From Buchnera aphidicola (Chaitophorus viminalis) (GTDB lineage: Bacteria; Pseudomonadota; Gammaproteobacteria; Enterobacterales; Enterobacteriaceae), in NCBI RefSeq assembly GCF_026122795.1, contig NZ_JAIWQV010000001.1, forward strand, positions 165,994 to 229,993: a stretch of 64,000 bases of DNA, read 5' to 3'. A program made the translations under genes and the position numbers. Position 1 is the first letter of the stretch; the number at the start of each line of letters is the position of its first letter. Below, in pieces: positions 30,153 to 38,664 of this stretch. Under the pieces are notes generated by a model that saw only the letters and a list, made by a program, of their open reading frames with translations, had not been told where the DNA came from and searched no databases.

Positions 30153-31802
30153 TTAATGTTTTTTTCCTTTTAAAGAGATAGTTTTATTAAAAGTAATTTT
30201 TTTATTTTTAAAAGTTTCTTTTTTATCAATTATAAAATAACCTTCTCTCTCAAATTGAAAATATTTTTGTTTTATATGATTAATAAGACTTTTTTCTATA
30301 AAACCATTTTTAATTATAATTGATTTATGATTAATATATTTTAAGTAATTTTTTTGTGAATCTGGATTTTTAATTGAAAAAATATGTTTAAAAATTCTAA
30401 ATTTAGCTAAAATAGCATTTTTTTTAGAAACCCAATGTATTACTCCTTTTATTTTTCTATCTGAAGGATTTTTATTTAAAGTATTTTGATCATATGTACA
30501 ATAAATTTTTTTTATATTTCCTAAAGAATCTTTTTCAATATTTTTTACTTTAATGATATATGCATGACGTAATCTTACTTCTTGATTCATTGTTAATCTT
30601 CTATATTTTTTATTTGCTATTTCTTTAAAATCATTTTTATCGATGTATATAGTTTTATTGAAATAAATTTCATGAGTTCCCATATTTTTATATATAGGAT
30701 GGTTATTAACAATTATTTTTTGATTATGTTCTTTAGGTAAGTTTGTAATAATAATTTTTAATGGATTTATAATTGCCATAAATCTATAAGCGATATTATT
30801 TAAATGATCTCGTATACAATGTTCTAATAAAGAAAATTCAATTAAATGATTTTTTTTAGAAACTCCTATTTTTTTACAGAAATTTTTAATAGATTGAGGA
30901 GTATATCCTCTAATTCTTAATCCAGATATTGTTGGCATGCGAGGATCTTTCCATCCTGAAATAATTTTTTTTTGTATTAAAACTTTTAATTTTCTTTTTG
31001 AAAGAGTAGTATATTCTAAATTTAATCTAGAAAATTCATATTGTTTAGCATGATTTTTTATATTTAAGTTTTTTAAAATCCATTGATATAGTTGGTTATT
31101 ATTTAAAAATTCTAATGAACATAAAGAATGAGTAATTTTTTCTATAGAATCTGAAATACAATGACTAAAATCATATGTAGGATATATGTACCATTTATTT
31201 TTTGTACGATAATGTAGATTTTTTTTTATTCTGTATAATACAGGATCTCTCATAACTATATTTGAAGAGTTCATATCAATTTTTGCTCGAAGACATATAT
31301 CTCCATCTTTAAATTTTCCATTTTTCATATCTTTAAATAATTTTAAATTTGTTTCAACACTTTGATTTCTATAAGGACTATTTTTTCCTTTTTGAGTTAA
31401 AGTTCCTCTATATTTTTTTACTTCTTTTTTAGATAATTTGTCTATATATGCTAATTTTTTTTTTATTAAAATTTTTGCATATTTATATAGTTTTTTAAAA
31501 TATTGAGATACATAAAAAATTTTTTTATTCCATTTATAACCCATCCATTTAATATCTTTTTGTATAGATTTAACGTAAATTTTACTTTCATTGTCAGGAT
31601 TGGTATCATCAAATCTTAAATTACATTTTCCATTATATATTTTTGCAATCTTAAAGTTTAAATATATTGATTTAGCATGTCCAATATGTAAAAAACCATT
31701 TGGTTCTGGTGGAAATCTAGTATGTATTTTTGTATATTTTTTATTTTTTAAATCTTTATTAATAATTTTATAAATAAAATTCTTATTTTTATTAATTTTC
31801 AT
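30153..31802 (-). CDS. glnS: Glutaminyl-tRNA synthetase
   Basis: Class I synthetase charging tRNA-Gln. 549 residues from the chosen start (E. coli 554). HTRFPPEPNGFLHIGHAKS holds the HIGH motif, DDTNP follows, CISDSIEKITHSLCSLEF is the active-site wall, and LSKRKL is the KMSKS equivalent. An ATG 15 bp further upstream at 31817 would overlap the GGAG ribosome binding site at 31812-31815; the ATG at 31802 sits 9 nt after that site and gives an N-terminus matching E. coli. The tRNA-Gln(TTG) gene is close by at 32301. Confidence 0.96.
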   Translation of the reverse strand: MKINKNKNFIYKIINKDLKNKKYTKIHTRFPPEPNGFLHIGHAKSIYLNFKIAKIYNGKCNLRFDDTNPDNESKIYVKSIQKDIKWMGYKWNKKIFYVSQYFKKLYKYAKILIKKKLAYIDKLSKKEVKKYRGTLTQKGKNSPYRNQSVETNLKLFKDMKNGKFKDGDICLRAKIDMNSSNIVMRDPVLYRIKKNLHYRTKNKWYIYPTYDFSHCISDSIEKITHSLCSLEFLNNNQLYQWILKNLNIKNHAKQYEFSRLNLEYTTLSKRKLKVLIQKKIISGWKDPRMPTISGLRIRGYTPQSIKNFCKKIGVSKKNHLIEFSLLEHCIRDHLNNIAYRFMAIINPLKIIITNLPKEHNQKIIVNNHPIYKNMGTHEIYFNKTIYIDKNDFKEIANKKYRRLTMNQEVRLRHAYIIKVKNIEKDSLGNIKKIYCTYDQNTLNKNPSDRKIKGVIHWVSKKNAILAKFRIFKHIFSIKNPDSQKNYLKYINHKSIIIKNGFIEKSLINHIKQKYFQFEREGYFIIDKKETFKNKKITFNKTISLKGKKH

Positions 31803-31811
31803 TATATAGTG

Positions 31812-31815
31812 CTCC
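31812..31815 (-). promoter_or_regulatory. Ribosome binding site deciding the glnS start
   Basis: GGAG on the minus strand, 9 nt before the ATG at 31802. The alternative ATG at 31817 lies inside it, which argues for the shorter protein. Confidence 0.75.
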
Positions 31816-32083
31816 ATTAATTTGTAAGATTAAATTGATTATTTTTAAAAATATATTTAAAAAACAATATTTTTAGTAGCGATTTCTTTATAGAATTTTT
31901 AGTTTGTATGTGATATAATTTTAAAAATTTAAGATTAAGAAATATTAATAAAATTAATATTCTTATCAAAAAAATATTAATTTATAACAATTTCTTATAA
32001 AGAAATTTTATAATTTATTTTGATAATTAATTAATTAAGAAATTTTAATTTATTTTTAAATAAATATGATATAAAAATATATA

Positions 32084-32157
32084 GCTATGTAGCTCAGTTG
32101 GTCAGAGCACAGCACTCATAACGCTGAGGTCATGGGTTCAATTCCCATCATAGCTAA
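32084..32157 (+). tRNA. tRNA-Met (CAT), elongator type
   Basis: 74-nt cloverleaf. Acceptor AGCTATG pairs exactly with CATAGCT, D-arm TAGCTCAGTTGGTCAGAGCA, anticodon CAT at 32118-32120, T-arm GGGTTCAATTCCC. It resembles E. coli elongator tRNA-Met (metT), and its first pair is A-T, unlike the unpaired first base of initiator tRNA. No CCA is encoded. First of three tRNAs in metT-leuW-glnU order. Confidence 0.96.
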
Positions 32158-32197
32158 AATAATTAATTTATATTATAATAATTTAAATATAGAAAAA

Positions 32198-32281
32198 GCG
32201 GAAGTGGCGAAATTGGTAGACGCACCAGATTTAGGTTCTGGCGCCTAATTGGGTATGCGAGTTCAAATCTCGCCTTCCGTA
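32198..32281 (+). tRNA. tRNA-Leu (TAG)
   Basis: 84-nt class II tRNA with a long variable arm. Acceptor GCGGAAG pairs with CTTCCGT, anticodon TAG at 32232-32234 between CCAGA and TCTGG, T-arm GAGTTCAAATCTC. It corresponds to E. coli leuW. No CCA encoded. Confidence 0.96.
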
Positions 32282-32300
32282 TGTTTTAATTAAGAAATTT

Positions 32301-32372
32301 TGGGGTATAGCCAAGAGGTTAAGGCATCGGTTTTTGATACCGACATCCCTGGTTCGAATCCAGGTACCCCAG
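32301..32372 (+). tRNA. tRNA-Gln (TTG)
   Basis: 72-nt cloverleaf nearly identical to E. coli tRNA-Gln(TTG). Acceptor TGGGGTA pairs with TACCCCA, anticodon TTG at 32334-32336, T-arm CTGGTTCGAATCCAG, discriminator G. No CCA encoded. Last of the Met-Leu-Gln cluster. Confidence 0.97.
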
Positions 32373-32376
32373 TTTT

Positions 32377-32405
32377 AAATAAATAAAAATTTTATTTATT
32401 TTTTT
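32377..32405 (+). terminator. Terminator candidate of the Met-Leu-Gln tRNA cluster
   Basis: AAATAAATAAA pairs with TTTATTTATTT in an 11-bp AT-only hairpin with a 3-nt loop, followed by four T. It begins 5 bp after tRNA-Gln. Confidence 0.6.
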
Positions 32406-32544
32406 AAAATTAAATATTAATATTTTTAATTAATTTTGGGAAAGATTTTTATATATTTTAAAAATTAATTTTATTTTTTAAACTTATAATATTTATAAAA
32501 TTATATTAAAAAATTTTTTTAAAATAATTATTGGTGTTTATCTG

Positions 32545-33210
32545 ATGAAATTAGAAAATTTAAAAAAAATAGTAGCAAAAAATGCTTTAAAATATATACC
32601 AAAAAAAAAAGTAATTGGTATAGGAACTGGTTCAACTATATCTTATTTTATTAAATATTTAAGTAGAATTAAAGATAGTATTAAAGGAGCTATTTCATCA
32701 TCTTATCATACTACAGTTAGTCTAAGAAAAAATGGAATTCCTATAATTAAATTAAATGATGTAGATAATTTATCAATTTATTTTGATAGTGCTGATGAAA
32801 TAAATGATAATATGGATATGATTAAAGGTGGAGGTGCTGCTTTAATGCAAGAAAAAATTATTGCATCAGCATCTAAAAAATTTATATGTATGATTGATTA
32901 TACTAAAAAAGTAAATATTTTAGGAAAATTCCCTTTACCAATAGAAGTTTTACCGATGGCTTATAAATATGTTCAAAAAGAATTAAAAAAATTTGGAGGA
33001 ATTGTTAAAAAAAGAAAAAACGTTATTACTGATAATAATAATTATATATTAGATATTAAAAATTTATTTATTAAAAATCCTTTATATTTAGAAAATCAAA
33101 TTAATAATATACCTGGTGTTATTTCTGTAGGAATTTTTGCACAAAGAAAACCTGATATTTTATTAGTTAGTAATCATACTCATGTTCAAACTATTTTAAA
33201 TAAAAATTAA
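32545..33210 (+). CDS. rpiA: Ribose-5-phosphate isomerase A
   Basis: Interconverts ribose 5-phosphate and ribulose 5-phosphate in the pentose phosphate pathway, feeding nucleotide and aromatic synthesis. 221 residues (E. coli 219). IGIGTGSTISYFI near 25-37, SSYHTT, DSADEINDNMDMIKGGGAALMQEKI near 85-108 with the catalytic Asp, Glu and Lys, and PGVISVGIFAQRKPD at the end are typical. It sits alone between two tRNA loci. Confidence 0.97.
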   Translation: MKLENLKKIVAKNALKYIPKKKVIGIGTGSTISYFIKYLSRIKDSIKGAISSSYHTTVSLRKNGIPIIKLNDVDNLSIYFDSADEINDNMDMIKGGGAALMQEKIIASASKKFICMIDYTKKVNILGKFPLPIEVLPMAYKYVQKELKKFGGIVKKRKNVITDNNNYILDIKNLFIKNPLYLENQINNIPGVISVGIFAQRKPDILLVSNHTHVQTILNKN

Positions 33211-33269
33211 AATTTCTAAAATTTATAAAAAATATTTATTTAAAAAAAAATTATATCATGTAGAATCAA

Positions 33270-33300
33270 ATAAATTAAAAATTAAAAATTTTTAATTTAT
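33270..33300. terminator. Hairpin between rpiA and the tRNA-Arg gene
   Basis: ATAAATTAAAAAT and its exact complement form a 13-bp AT-only stem with a 5-nt loop in the convergent gap between rpiA and tRNA-Arg. It may end both transcripts, but neither side has a clean T-run. Confidence 0.4.
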
Positions 33301-33436
33301 AAAATTTAAAATTTATAGTCTATAAAAACTAAATTTAATAAATTTTTAAATAAATATTTTTTAAAATTTTAATTTATGAATATTTTTAATTTATGAAATT
33401 TTTATTAAAAATAATATTTTTGTTTTAAAATTTTAT

Positions 33437-33510
33437 TACATCCGGAAGGATTTGAACCCTCGACCTCTCGGTTCGTAGCCGAGTGCTCTATCCAACTGAG
33501 CTACGGATGC
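33437..33510 (-). tRNA. tRNA-Arg (ACG)
   Basis: 74-nt cloverleaf. Acceptor GCATCCG pairs with CGGATGT, D-arm TAGCTCAGTTGGATAGAGCA, anticodon ACG (plus-strand 33474-33476) between CTCGG and CCGAG, discriminator A, no CCA encoded. It corresponds to the E. coli argV group, which lies next to serV and csrA as here. The A34 should be edited to inosine by TadA. Confidence 0.96.
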
Positions 33511-33550
33511 ATAAATAAAAAATATTATTTTATATATTATTTTTATATAA

Positions 33551-33640
33551 TAGTGAGAGAGGGATTTGAACCCTCGATGAATTTTTTAAATACATACTCC
33601 CTTAGCAGGGGAGCGCCTTAAACCACTCGGCCATCTCACT
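33551..33640 (-). tRNA. tRNA-Ser (GCT)
   Basis: 90-nt class II tRNA with a long variable arm. Acceptor AGTGAGA pairs with TCTCACT, anticodon GCT (plus-strand 33604-33606) between CTCCC and GGGAG, T-arm GAGGGTTCAAATCCCTC, no CCA encoded. Counterpart of E. coli serV in the csrA-serV-argV order. Confidence 0.96.
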
Positions 33641-33778
33641 TGAATAAAAATTTTATTTTTTTAAAGCTTAATATTTATATTTTATACTTTTTTCTTTTAT
33701 AAAGTCAATTTTTTATATTCTTTTGTAATTAAAAATATTTATATAAAATTATTTTATTTAAGTATTTTTAAAAAAAAT

Positions 33779-33961
33779 TTATGTTTTTTTACTTTTTTTT
33801 TCAGCTTGAATTCTTTGATATATTTCTTCTCTATGTACAGAAATTTTTTTGGGAGCATTAATTCCAATACGTACTTGATTTCCTTTAATTCCTAAAACTG
33901 TGACTATGATTTCATCTCCTATAATAAGTGTTTCTCCGATTCTTCTAGTTAAAATTAACAT
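33779..33961 (-). CDS. csrA: Carbon storage regulator CsrA
   Basis: Dimeric RNA-binding protein that represses or stabilises mRNAs by binding GGA in leader hairpins. 60 residues (E. coli 61), with very high identity: [33 protein letters not shown], and [15 protein letters not shown], including the RNA-contacting Arg44. Sequence conservation is far above the average for this window, which suggests strong purifying selection. It follows alaS on the same strand, as in E. coli. No csrB/csrC-like RNA was seen. Confidence 0.97.
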   Translation of the reverse strand: MLILTRRIGETLIIGDEIIVTVLGIKGNQVRIGINAPKKISVHREEIYQRIQAEKKSKKT

Positions 33962-34060
33962 TTTTTCTCCTTAAAATATTTTTTGTAATTCCATATAATT
34001 TTAGCATGTATATATAAAAATTATTTTATATTATTTTTAATAATTTTTTTTATACTAAAC

Positions 34061-36706
34061 TTATAATTTTTTTATTTTATTTTGAATTTTAGAAAGAACT
34101 AATTTTTTACATTTAGATATTATTTTTTTTATAGATAATGAAGAATTTATAATTCCTTCAGAAAAGTATATATTACCTCCTCCTTTTCCAGATATTTTTT
34201 TTAAAATTTTTAAAATTAATGTATTCGCTTGAATTATTTTGCTTAATTTTTTACTAATTTTAATTTTTAAATAAATTTTTTTAGATATGTTTATTAGTAT
34301 TATAATACTTGATTGGAATTTTTTTTGTAAATAATCTATAATTTTAAAAATATATGATTGTTGTTCATTGTATAATATATGAAAAAAAATATAATGATTA
34401 TTAATTTTTATGTATTTTTTAGAAATTGTTTTCATTGATAAAATTAATAATTTTTCTTCAATATTTTTATTATTTTTTATTAATTTTTGTTGTATTTTTA
34501 AAATATTTTGAATTTTTTTTATTAAATTAGAATTTTTTGGTTGTATTAGTTTTTTTATAATATTTAATTTTTTTTCTTTTTTATAAATTTCTTTAAAAGC
34601 TTTTTTATAAGTTACCGCTTCAATTCTTCTAGTTCCAAATGATATACTATTTTCATTAATTATTTTAAAAAGAATAATTTCTCCTGTTTTATATACATGA
34701 GTGCCACTGCATAATTCATTTGAAATTGAATTAATTGAAATAATTCTAACATTATTTTGATAAATTTTATTTTCAAGGAAAATATATTTTTTTTGTTTAG
34801 CATTTTTAAAAGTTGTAATAAAATTTTTTACTTTAATATTTTTTTGAATATATTTATTTACAGTTTTTTCAATTTTTTTTATTTTTTTAAAATTTAAATT
34901 TTTAAAATAAGTATAATCAAATCTAATTTTTTTTTCGTTAACTAAAGATCCTTTTTGTAGAATATTTTTTCCTAAAACTTTTTTTAATCCAGCATGTAAT
35001 AAATGTGTAGCAGTATGATTTTTTTCAATTAATTTTCTTTTTTTAATATCAATTATAGCTTTAACTAAAGTATTTTTATTTATTGTTCCTGAATATATTT
35101 TTCCATGATGAATAATAATGTTTCCATTTTTTGTAGTGTTATAGACCTCAAAAATTCCATTTTCTGATTTAATTATTCCACTATCTCCAATTTGTCCACC
35201 GGATTGTCCATAAAAAGGAGTACTTTCTAAAATTATTTGACCTGTACTTTGTTTATCAATTTTATTAACCGATTTATCATTAATATAAATTTTTTTTATA
35301 ATAGTTTTTGTTTTATAAAAATTATATCCTATAAAATTTGTTTTGTTATTTACAAACATTGAAATTTTATTTGTATTTTTATATTTTTTTTTAACATTTA
35401 TTATTTTTTGATTTTTTATTTTTTTATTAAGTTTATTAAGATCTATTTGAATATTTTTTTCTTTGCAAAAATCTTTAGTTAAATCTATTGGAAATCCTAA
35501 TGTATCATATAAATAAAATACAATATTAGAATCTAATACATTATTTTTTAAATTTTTTATTTCTTCTTTTAAAATTTTTAATCCTTTATTTAAAGTTTCT
35601 GAAAATTGTAATTCTTCTATTTTTAATATTTTTTGAATTTTATTTTTATAGCGAATCAAAAGATGATTTGCATTTTTCATAGATTTTATTAAGATAGGTA
35701 CTATCTTATAAAAAAAACATTTTTTTAGTCCAATAGATCTTCCATGTCTAATAGCTCGTCTAATAATTTTTCTTAAAACATAACCTCTATGTTCGTTAGA
35801 AGGAAATACGTTGTTCGCAATAATATATGAACTAGAACGAATATGATCAGATATAACTTGCAAAGATTTATTATTTTTTGTATTTGATAAATTAAATTTT
35901 TTTTTAATTCCTTGTATAATTTTATAAAAAATATCTATATCGTAATTTGATTGCACATTTTGTAAGACAGACGCAATTCTTTCTAATCCCATTCCTGTAT
36001 CTACTGAAGGAGATTTTAATTTAATAAATTTTTTCTTTGGTAATTTGTGATATTGAATAAAAACAATATTCCATATTTCTAAAAAACGATTTCCTATATC
36101 TTTTTTTGATCCAGGAATACTTCCAGGTATATTTTTTCCATAATCATAAAAAATTTCTGTACAAGGTCCACATGGTCCATATTTTTCCATTTTCCAAAAA
36201 TTTTCTGATGTATATTTAATATTATTTTTATTTTTTATAAAAATTATTTGATTATTTGAAAGTTTTATAATATTTTTCCAAATTTGATATGATTCTATAT
36301 CATCTTCATAAATAGTTACTAAAAGTTTATTTGGATCAATATTAAACCATTTTTTTGAAGTAAGAAGTTTCCACGCATATATTATAGATTTTTTTTTTAA
36401 ATAACTTCCAAAACTAAAATTTCCTAACATTTCAAAAAAGGTATGATGTCTAGGTGTATAACCAACATTTTCTAAATCATTATGTTTTCCACCTGTTCTT
36501 AAACAATGTTGTATACTTGCAATGTTTTTATCTTTTATTGTTTTTAAACCTAAAAAAATATTTTTAAATTGATTCATTCCAGCATTTGTAAACAGCAATG
36601 TTGGATCGTTATCAATAATTAAAGAACTACTAGGATAAATTATGTGATTTTGACTTTTAAAAAAATTTAGAAATGTTTGACGTATTTGTTCTGTTGTTTT
36701 ATACAT
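34061..36706 (-). CDS. alaS: Alanyl-tRNA synthetase
   Basis: Charges tRNA-Ala and edits mischarged Ser and Gly. 881 residues (E. coli 876). The class II core starts TEQIRQTFLNFF and includes LLFTNAGMNQFKNIFLG and PRHHTFFEMLGNFSFG. The editing domain has the zinc ligands HTATHLLH near 570 and LCSGTHV near 670. The C-terminal C-Ala region contains GKGGGNIYFSEG. recA and recX, which precede alaS in E. coli, are not seen. Confidence 0.97.
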   Translation of the reverse strand: MYKTTEQIRQTFLNFFKSQNHIIYPSSSLIIDNDPTLLFTNAGMNQFKNIFLGLKTIKDKNIASIQHCLRTGGKHNDLENVGYTPRHHTFFEMLGNFSFGSYLKKKSIIYAWKLLTSKKWFNIDPNKLLVTIYEDDIESYQIWKNIIKLSNNQIIFIKNKNNIKYTSENFWKMEKYGPCGPCTEIFYDYGKNIPGSIPGSKKDIGNRFLEIWNIVFIQYHKLPKKKFIKLKSPSVDTGMGLERIASVLQNVQSNYDIDIFYKIIQGIKKKFNLSNTKNNKSLQVISDHIRSSSYIIANNVFPSNEHRGYVLRKIIRRAIRHGRSIGLKKCFFYKIVPILIKSMKNANHLLIRYKNKIQKILKIEELQFSETLNKGLKILKEEIKNLKNNVLDSNIVFYLYDTLGFPIDLTKDFCKEKNIQIDLNKLNKKIKNQKIINVKKKYKNTNKISMFVNNKTNFIGYNFYKTKTIIKKIYINDKSVNKIDKQSTGQIILESTPFYGQSGGQIGDSGIIKSENGIFEVYNTTKNGNIIIHHGKIYSGTINKNTLVKAIIDIKKRKLIEKNHTATHLLHAGLKKVLGKNILQKGSLVNEKKIRFDYTYFKNLNFKKIKKIEKTVNKYIQKNIKVKNFITTFKNAKQKKYIFLENKIYQNNVRIISINSISNELCSGTHVYKTGEIILFKIINENSISFGTRRIEAVTYKKAFKEIYKKEKKLNIIKKLIQPKNSNLIKKIQNILKIQQKLIKNNKNIEEKLLILSMKTISKKYIKINNHYIFFHILYNEQQSYIFKIIDYLQKKFQSSIIILINISKKIYLKIKISKKLSKIIQANTLILKILKKISGKGGGNIYFSEGIINSSLSIKKIISKCKKLVLSKIQNKIKKL

Positions 36707-36935
36707 ATATATCCAAAATATTATTGTAATTTTAAGATTTTTTTTATGAATTTTTTTTATAATTAAATAATTTTATTATGTTTATTTATTTAATAAAATT
36801 TTTTTTTTAATTGTATATATTTTCATATAGAAAAATTTTTTATTAATATTTATTAAATAGTATATAATTTATAATTAATATCTAAAATTATTTAATAACA
36901 TATTATAAATTATTTTTTTAAAATTTAAATTTTAT

Positions 36936-36941
36936 AAAGGA
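36936..36941 (+). promoter_or_regulatory. Ribosome binding site supporting a TTG start of rluD
   Basis: AAAGGA, 9 nt before the TTG at 36951. No ATG fits the N-terminus better. Confidence 0.7.
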
Positions 36942-36950
36942 CAAATATAT

Positions 36951-37907
36951 TTGAAGAATTTTATTTTGTTAGAAAAAAAAGTTCCTAAAAAAATATTTAA
37001 TCGAATCAGAATAGATAAAGTGTTACCAAAATTATTTCCTATATTTTCTAGAAATTATTTTAAAAAATGTATAAATAAAAATTATGTTTTAGTAAATAAT
37101 ATTATTATTACATCTCCTAATTTTAAAATTATGGAAGGAGATATTTTAAATATTAAAATATTCTTTAAACAAGAGAAGTTTTTCTTACCTCAAAAAATAA
37201 AATTAAATATTGTTTATGAAGATACATTTTTATTAATAATAAATAAACCTTCATCTTTAGTAGTACATCCAGGTTACGGAAATTCTCACAATACTTTATT
37301 GAATGGATTAATATTTTATTATAAAAATATTATAACAATTCCTCAAAATGGAATAGTTCATAGATTAGATAAAGATACTACAGGATTAATTATTATTGCA
37401 AAAACTATTTCTACATATTTTATTTTAAAAAAAATGATTAAATTAAGAAAAATTTATAGAGAATATGATGCTATTGTTTTAGGAAAAATAAAATTTGGAG
37501 GTATGATTAATGCTCCTATTAAAAGACATAAATTTAAAAGAACTCATATGACAGTTTCTATAAATGGAAAAACTGCTATTACACATTATAAAATTAAAAA
37601 AAAATTTAATACATGTACATGGTTAAAAGTTAAATTAGAGACAGGTAGAACACATCAAATACGTGTTCATATGTTATATATTAAACATCCTATTGTTGGA
37701 GATAAAAAATATAAATATTATTTAAATTTTTTTAAAGATTTAAATAATAGTAAATTATATAGTGTAATTAAAAGTTTTCCTAGACAAGCTTTACATGCTT
37801 CTAAATTAAAGTTTTTTCATCCAATTACAAATAAAAAAATGTATTTTAAAATTAATTTACCACAAGATATGATTAATTTAATTTATAAATTAAATGTAGA
37901 AGTTTAA
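36951..37907 (+). CDS. rluD: 23S rRNA pseudouridine synthase RluD
   Basis: Makes pseudouridines 1911, 1915 and 1917 in helix 69 of 23S rRNA. 318 residues (E. coli 326). An N-terminal S4-like domain (RIDKVLPKLFPIFSRNY, YVLVNN) precedes the catalytic domain with the active Asp in GIVHRLDKDTTGLII near residue 145 and LETGRTHQIRVHM near 225. The start is a TTG supported by a Shine-Dalgarno sequence. It is divergent from alaS. Confidence 0.95.
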   Translation: MKNFILLEKKVPKKIFNRIRIDKVLPKLFPIFSRNYFKKCINKNYVLVNNIIITSPNFKIMEGDILNIKIFFKQEKFFLPQKIKLNIVYEDTFLLIINKPSSLVVHPGYGNSHNTLLNGLIFYYKNIITIPQNGIVHRLDKDTTGLIIIAKTISTYFILKKMIKLRKIYREYDAIVLGKIKFGGMINAPIKRHKFKRTHMTVSINGKTAITHYKIKKKFNTCTWLKVKLETGRTHQIRVHMLYIKHPIVGDKKYKYYLNFFKDLNNSKLYSVIKSFPRQALHASKLKFFHPITNKKMYFKINLPQDMINLIYKLNVEV

Positions 37908-38018
37908 TATTAAAAATGTTTTTATTAAATAGGATTAAAATTTAATTTTATATCTTTTAGATGAAAATATTTAATTTTTAGAAAATAATATTTTTTAGAT
38001 TTTTTTTAGATTGAATGT

Positions 38019-38477
38019 TTATTGATTATTTTTTTTATATAATCTTTTAATTGCTGTTTTTAACGCCCACTTATAACCGTCTATACCTAATCCACAAATT
38101 ACTCCATTAGAAATATCTGAAATCCATGAATGTGAACGAAAATTTTCTCTAGAATAAATATTAGATATATGTACTTCTATAAATGGAATTTTTACAGCTA
38201 ATAAAGCATCTCTTAAAGCAATACTAGTATGTGTAAAAGCAGCAGCATTAATAATTATATAGTCAACTTTTTTTTTAGAACGGTGTATTTCTTCAATTAA
38301 AACATGTTCTGCATTAGACTGTATATGATTAATTTTTATAAAATATTTTTTAGAGTATTTTTGTAGTTTATTAATTAATTGTGGTAAAGAGATATTTCCA
38401 TAAATTTCATTTTCTCGAGAACCTAAAAGATTTAAATTTGGTCCATTAATTAATAATATAGTAAATTTTTTTTTCAT
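38019..38477 (-). CDS. aroQ: 3-dehydroquinate dehydratase, type II
   Basis: Third step of the shikimate pathway (dehydroquinate to dehydroshikimate), leading to chorismate and the aromatic amino acids. 152 residues, the usual type II length. [14 protein letters not shown] at the start, the catalytic Tyr in IYGN near 27, the motif [30 protein letters not shown], and the catalytic His in FIEVHISN near 105. Type II enzymes differ from the type I AroD of E. coli; Buchnera genomes are known to carry AroQ. It feeds chorismate to pheA, also in this window. Confidence 0.95.
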   Translation of the reverse strand: MKKKFTILLINGPNLNLLGSRENEIYGNISLPQLINKLQKYSKKYFIKINHIQSNAEHVLIEEIHRSKKKVDYIIINAAAFTHTSIALRDALLAVKIPFIEVHISNIYSRENFRSHSWISDISNGVICGLGIDGYKWALKTAIKRLYKKNNQ

Positions 38478-38584
38478 ATGTAATTTCTTTTAATTAATTT
38501 AATTAAACTATATTATACAATATATATTTTAAGATACAAAATATAAAATAAATTTTTAAAATATAAAATTTTTATATCAAAACA

Positions 38585-38627
38585 TAAAATTTATAAAATA
38601 AATTTTTAATTTATTTTATAAATTTTA
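38585..38627. repeat. 20-bp perfect palindrome in the aroQ/tldD divergent gap
   Basis: 38585-38604 is the exact reverse complement of 38608-38627 with a 3-nt T loop. The arms are nearly all A and T. It lies 38 bp before the tldD start and about 110 bp from the aroQ start. Confidence 0.85.
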
Positions 38628-38664
38628 AGATTTTAAATAATTTTTGTTTAAAAAGTGAGAGTAT

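Noticed and set aside
36769-36810. 10-bp AT hairpin followed by ten T on the plus strand
   Set aside because: It looks like a terminator but lies between the divergent alaS and rluD, with no plus-strand gene upstream; chance is likely at this base composition.
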